From: Bacteroidota bacterium
Lineage (GTDB): Bacteria > Bacteroidota > Bacteroidia > Bacteroidales > Paludibacteraceae
Reading direction: 5' to 3'
Assembly (NCBI GenBank): GCA_017860295.1
Contig: JAFNAS010000012.1
Location: 1-64,000 of the forward strand
Length of the DNA stretch: 64,000 bases
Shown here: positions 62,316 through 64,000 of the stretch, piece after piece
How the letters are laid out: the number at the start of each line of letters is the position of its first letter
Numbering within the stretch: position 1 is the stretch's first letter
Program-made: the position numbers and the translations under genes
Notes under the pieces: generated by a model
Told to the model about the DNA's origin: nothing
Seen by the model: only the letters and a program-made list of their open reading frames with translations
Databases searched by the model: none

Positions 62316-62966
62316 TTATCTGTTGGCGTACAATAAAATGGCCGTTCCGTCGTGATCGCCTGTCGTGAACTGATTGGTGTTGATGTTGTTTCCCAGATTG
62401 TACCGGCCTACGATTTTGTATGTTTGCCCTTTGTCGAGTTTCTGGCAAAAATCGTTACGAGCAATCAGAAAGGAGCGAAAAGCATGGTGTGCTTTCGTGA
62501 AGAGTTGAAAAACTTCGCGGCTAAAGGCTCCTACAAACACATATTGTCCATCATAGTATTCAGGTCCCATTATGCGCCCGTGATTATTGGTCTTGAGAAA
62601 GCTTCTGTTTGCCAGAGCTCGTTTGTACTCGTCGGGGAGCTGGTGAATATATGCACCTCCTACTTCTGCACAGTATCCCCACGAATGTCCTTTCTTGTCC
62701 TTGTAACCAAACTTTCGGCACTCAGTTATCAGCTTAGCAATGGCCTCTTCGCGACTTTTGGCAAACGGATCGACAATTACCACGTTAATAGGTTCCAGAA
62801 GCTCTTTTTTCTGATACTTGGCCCCCAACCAATTGGCAGGAGCTCCGTCACGTTTTTCGAGCCATTTGCCGATAGGGGGTAGCTTTATATTCTGATCCGG
62901 ATTTTGAGCATTGGTAAAGTGAAAGCTTACAACAAACAGCAATAAGATAGTTGTTAATCGCAACAT
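62316..62966 (-). CDS. Secreted hypothetical protein
   Basis: A 216-aa product with signal peptide (residues 1-20, ending TNA). The mature part has conserved-looking blocks (VVIVDPFAKSREEAIAKLI, SFLKTNNHGRIMGPEYYDG, TTGDHDGTAILL) rich in Asp, His and Asn, suggesting an enzyme or binding fold, but I cannot name a family with confidence. It stands alone. Confidence 0.75.
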   Translation of the reverse strand: MLRLTTILLLFVVSFHFTNAQNPDQNIKLPPIGKWLEKRDGAPANWLGAKYQKKELLEPINVVIVDPFAKSREEAIAKLITECRKFGYKDKKGHSWGYCAEVGGAYIHQLPDEYKRALANRSFLKTNNHGRIMGPEYYDGQYVFVGAFSREVFQLFTKAHHAFRSFLIARNDFCQKLDKGQTYKIVGRYNLGNNINTNQFTTGDHDGTAILLYANR

Positions 62967-63117
62967 TTTGATTACAAAAAAATCCGTTTTTGTTTATAAA
63001 GTAAAAGAGAAGAATAAATATGCAGTGCAAAGGTAATGAGATTTTGCTTGTGCTCTCTTTTTTATTCTGTTAAACTAACCAACCTAATCTTAAAAAGTTT
63101 GTTTTCTGATATTTGGT

Positions 63118-63966
63118 TTATAAAGCAATCGATTCGCAAATATAATCGGGAATAATGCCATAAGAGCGAATCATCAACTCGTAACTGTCGGGTTGAATGT
63201 TGCCGGTGAGCACAAGGCAGGTGTCGATTCCGAATTTGTTGCCACCGATGATGTCGGTTATTAGCGAGTCACCCACCATCAAGATATCATTTTTGGTTAC
63301 CTCGTGTTCTCGGGCACAATAATCGAATGCAAAACTGAACATCTGGGAATCGGGTTTCCCGAATCGGATAAATGTTTTTCGGGCAAGAGCTTCGAGCATA
63401 TCGCCGACAGCGCCCACCGAAATAGCCACGTCTTTACGGGTTACCGGATAGGTGCCGTCGGTATTGGCAACGATGACTGGAATCGGTTTTTTACGAATCA
63501 GATTGAGTGCCTTGATTAAATCGACATTCCAGTCGAAGCCTTCGTCGTCGAGCAGTACCAGCGCACTAATGTCGATGTAATTCTCAAGGTCGACATCTTT
63601 GATAGAGATAGTTTTCAGTCCTTCGTTTTCGATGTAATGGGCAGAGGCATCGGTTCCCAGATAGGCAATGCGTCCTTTTTGAACCTTATTTTGAATATAT
63701 TCGCGTGCCAACATTCCCGATGAAATAATCTTTCGCTCTGTTACTTGATCGATTCCCGCATTGATATACGATTTGGCCAGTAACTCGGGACTGCGCGAAG
63801 CATCGTTGGTAAGTATATAGAAGGCAATGTCGTTTTCTTGCAGAAACTGAAACATTTCTTTTACTCCGGGCAACATCCCTTTGTAGTTTTTCAACACGCC
63901 GTAAGCATCGAAAAAAATCACCTTGTACTTCAAGGCAACGTCCTTAAAATCATCAAGCCCCATCAT
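63118..63966 (-). CDS. HAD-superfamily subclass IIA phosphatase
   Basis: A 282-aa NagD-like protein. The nucleophile D20 is in VIFFDAYGVLKN; the second Asp of the usual DxD is replaced by Tyr22, as in some IIA members. The Thr motif is YILTNDAS, the Lys region and type IIA cap lie in the middle, and the acidic motif is MVGDSLITDIIGG. The substrate may be a nucleotide or sugar phosphate; this is not shown. The replaced Asp leaves catalytic activity uncertain. Confidence 0.85.
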   Translation of the reverse strand: MMGLDDFKDVALKYKVIFFDAYGVLKNYKGMLPGVKEMFQFLQENDIAFYILTNDASRSPELLAKSYINAGIDQVTERKIISSGMLAREYIQNKVQKGRIAYLGTDASAHYIENEGLKTISIKDVDLENYIDISALVLLDDEGFDWNVDLIKALNLIRKKPIPVIVANTDGTYPVTRKDVAISVGAVGDMLEALARKTFIRFGKPDSQMFSFAFDYCAREHEVTKNDILMVGDSLITDIIGGNKFGIDTCLVLTGNIQPDSYELMIRSYGIIPDYICESIAL

Positions 63967-64000
63967 AGTAATTGTGAATTATGAGTTGTAACGTATGAAT

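Overview
The window looks like chromosome of an anaerobic member of the Bacteroidales (Bacteroidota). The evidence is: promoters of the TTG-N18/20-TAnnTTTG type instead of the usual -35/-10 boxes; weak or absent Shine-Dalgarno sequences; TonB-linked outer-membrane proteins; the family-specific run DUF6089-uppS-bamA-ompH-ompH; and an oxygen-sensitive class I fumarase. hgcAB together with a cas13b locus would fit a Paludibacter-like organism, but that name is inference.

Layout. Positions 1-53 are the 3' end of a 5S rRNA gene (end of an rrn operon) with its terminator. 0.2-12.8 kb is conserved housekeeping: glycosyltransferase, tsaC, xerD-like recombinase, dapA-frr, cysS, and the envelope run uppS-bamA-two Skp-like chaperones. 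12.8-20 kb holds a beta-CASP nuclease, a siderophore-type TonB receptor with a partner esterase, and a peptidase pseudogene with three in-frame stops. 20-31.3 kb mixes an HU-like protein, a membrane/cytidylate-kinase fusion, hisS, a RecD-like helicase, a TatD-like hydrolase that appears circularly permuted, a pentapeptide-repeat protein, an MscS-type channel and MgtC.

31.5-38.3 kb is an arsenic/organoarsenical resistance operon: arsR, a redox protein, arsF, arsG, arsP, arsC, arsN2, acr3 and an ArsN1-like gene. The mercury-methylation pair hgcA-hgcB lies inside it, translationally coupled to arsC.

38.4-45 kb is accessory: a propeller lipoprotein, thioredoxin-like and DUF3795 proteins, gene fragments, and a DUF559 nuclease gene between copies of a palindromic repeat family. 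45.3-52 kb is a type VI-B CRISPR-Cas locus read leftward: PAS-LuxR regulator, four-helix membrane protein (Csx27-like), Cas13b with two HEPN motifs, then an array of 22 intact 36-nt repeats plus one interrupted repeat. The array decays away from cas13b, contains an internal duplication, is interrupted by one repeat-family member, and has a degraded outlier 1.1 kb beyond its end. No cas1 or cas2 is present.

52-64 kb has a 21-bp minisatellite, a cyclophilin, a TonB-type barrel protein, a YtrA-like GntR/ABC operon, a class I fumarase, a secreted protein and a HAD phosphatase.

The three most unusual items are the hgcAB-in-ars operon, the Cas13b locus with its remodelled array, and the TatD-like protein whose metal-binding HxH motif sits at the C-terminus.
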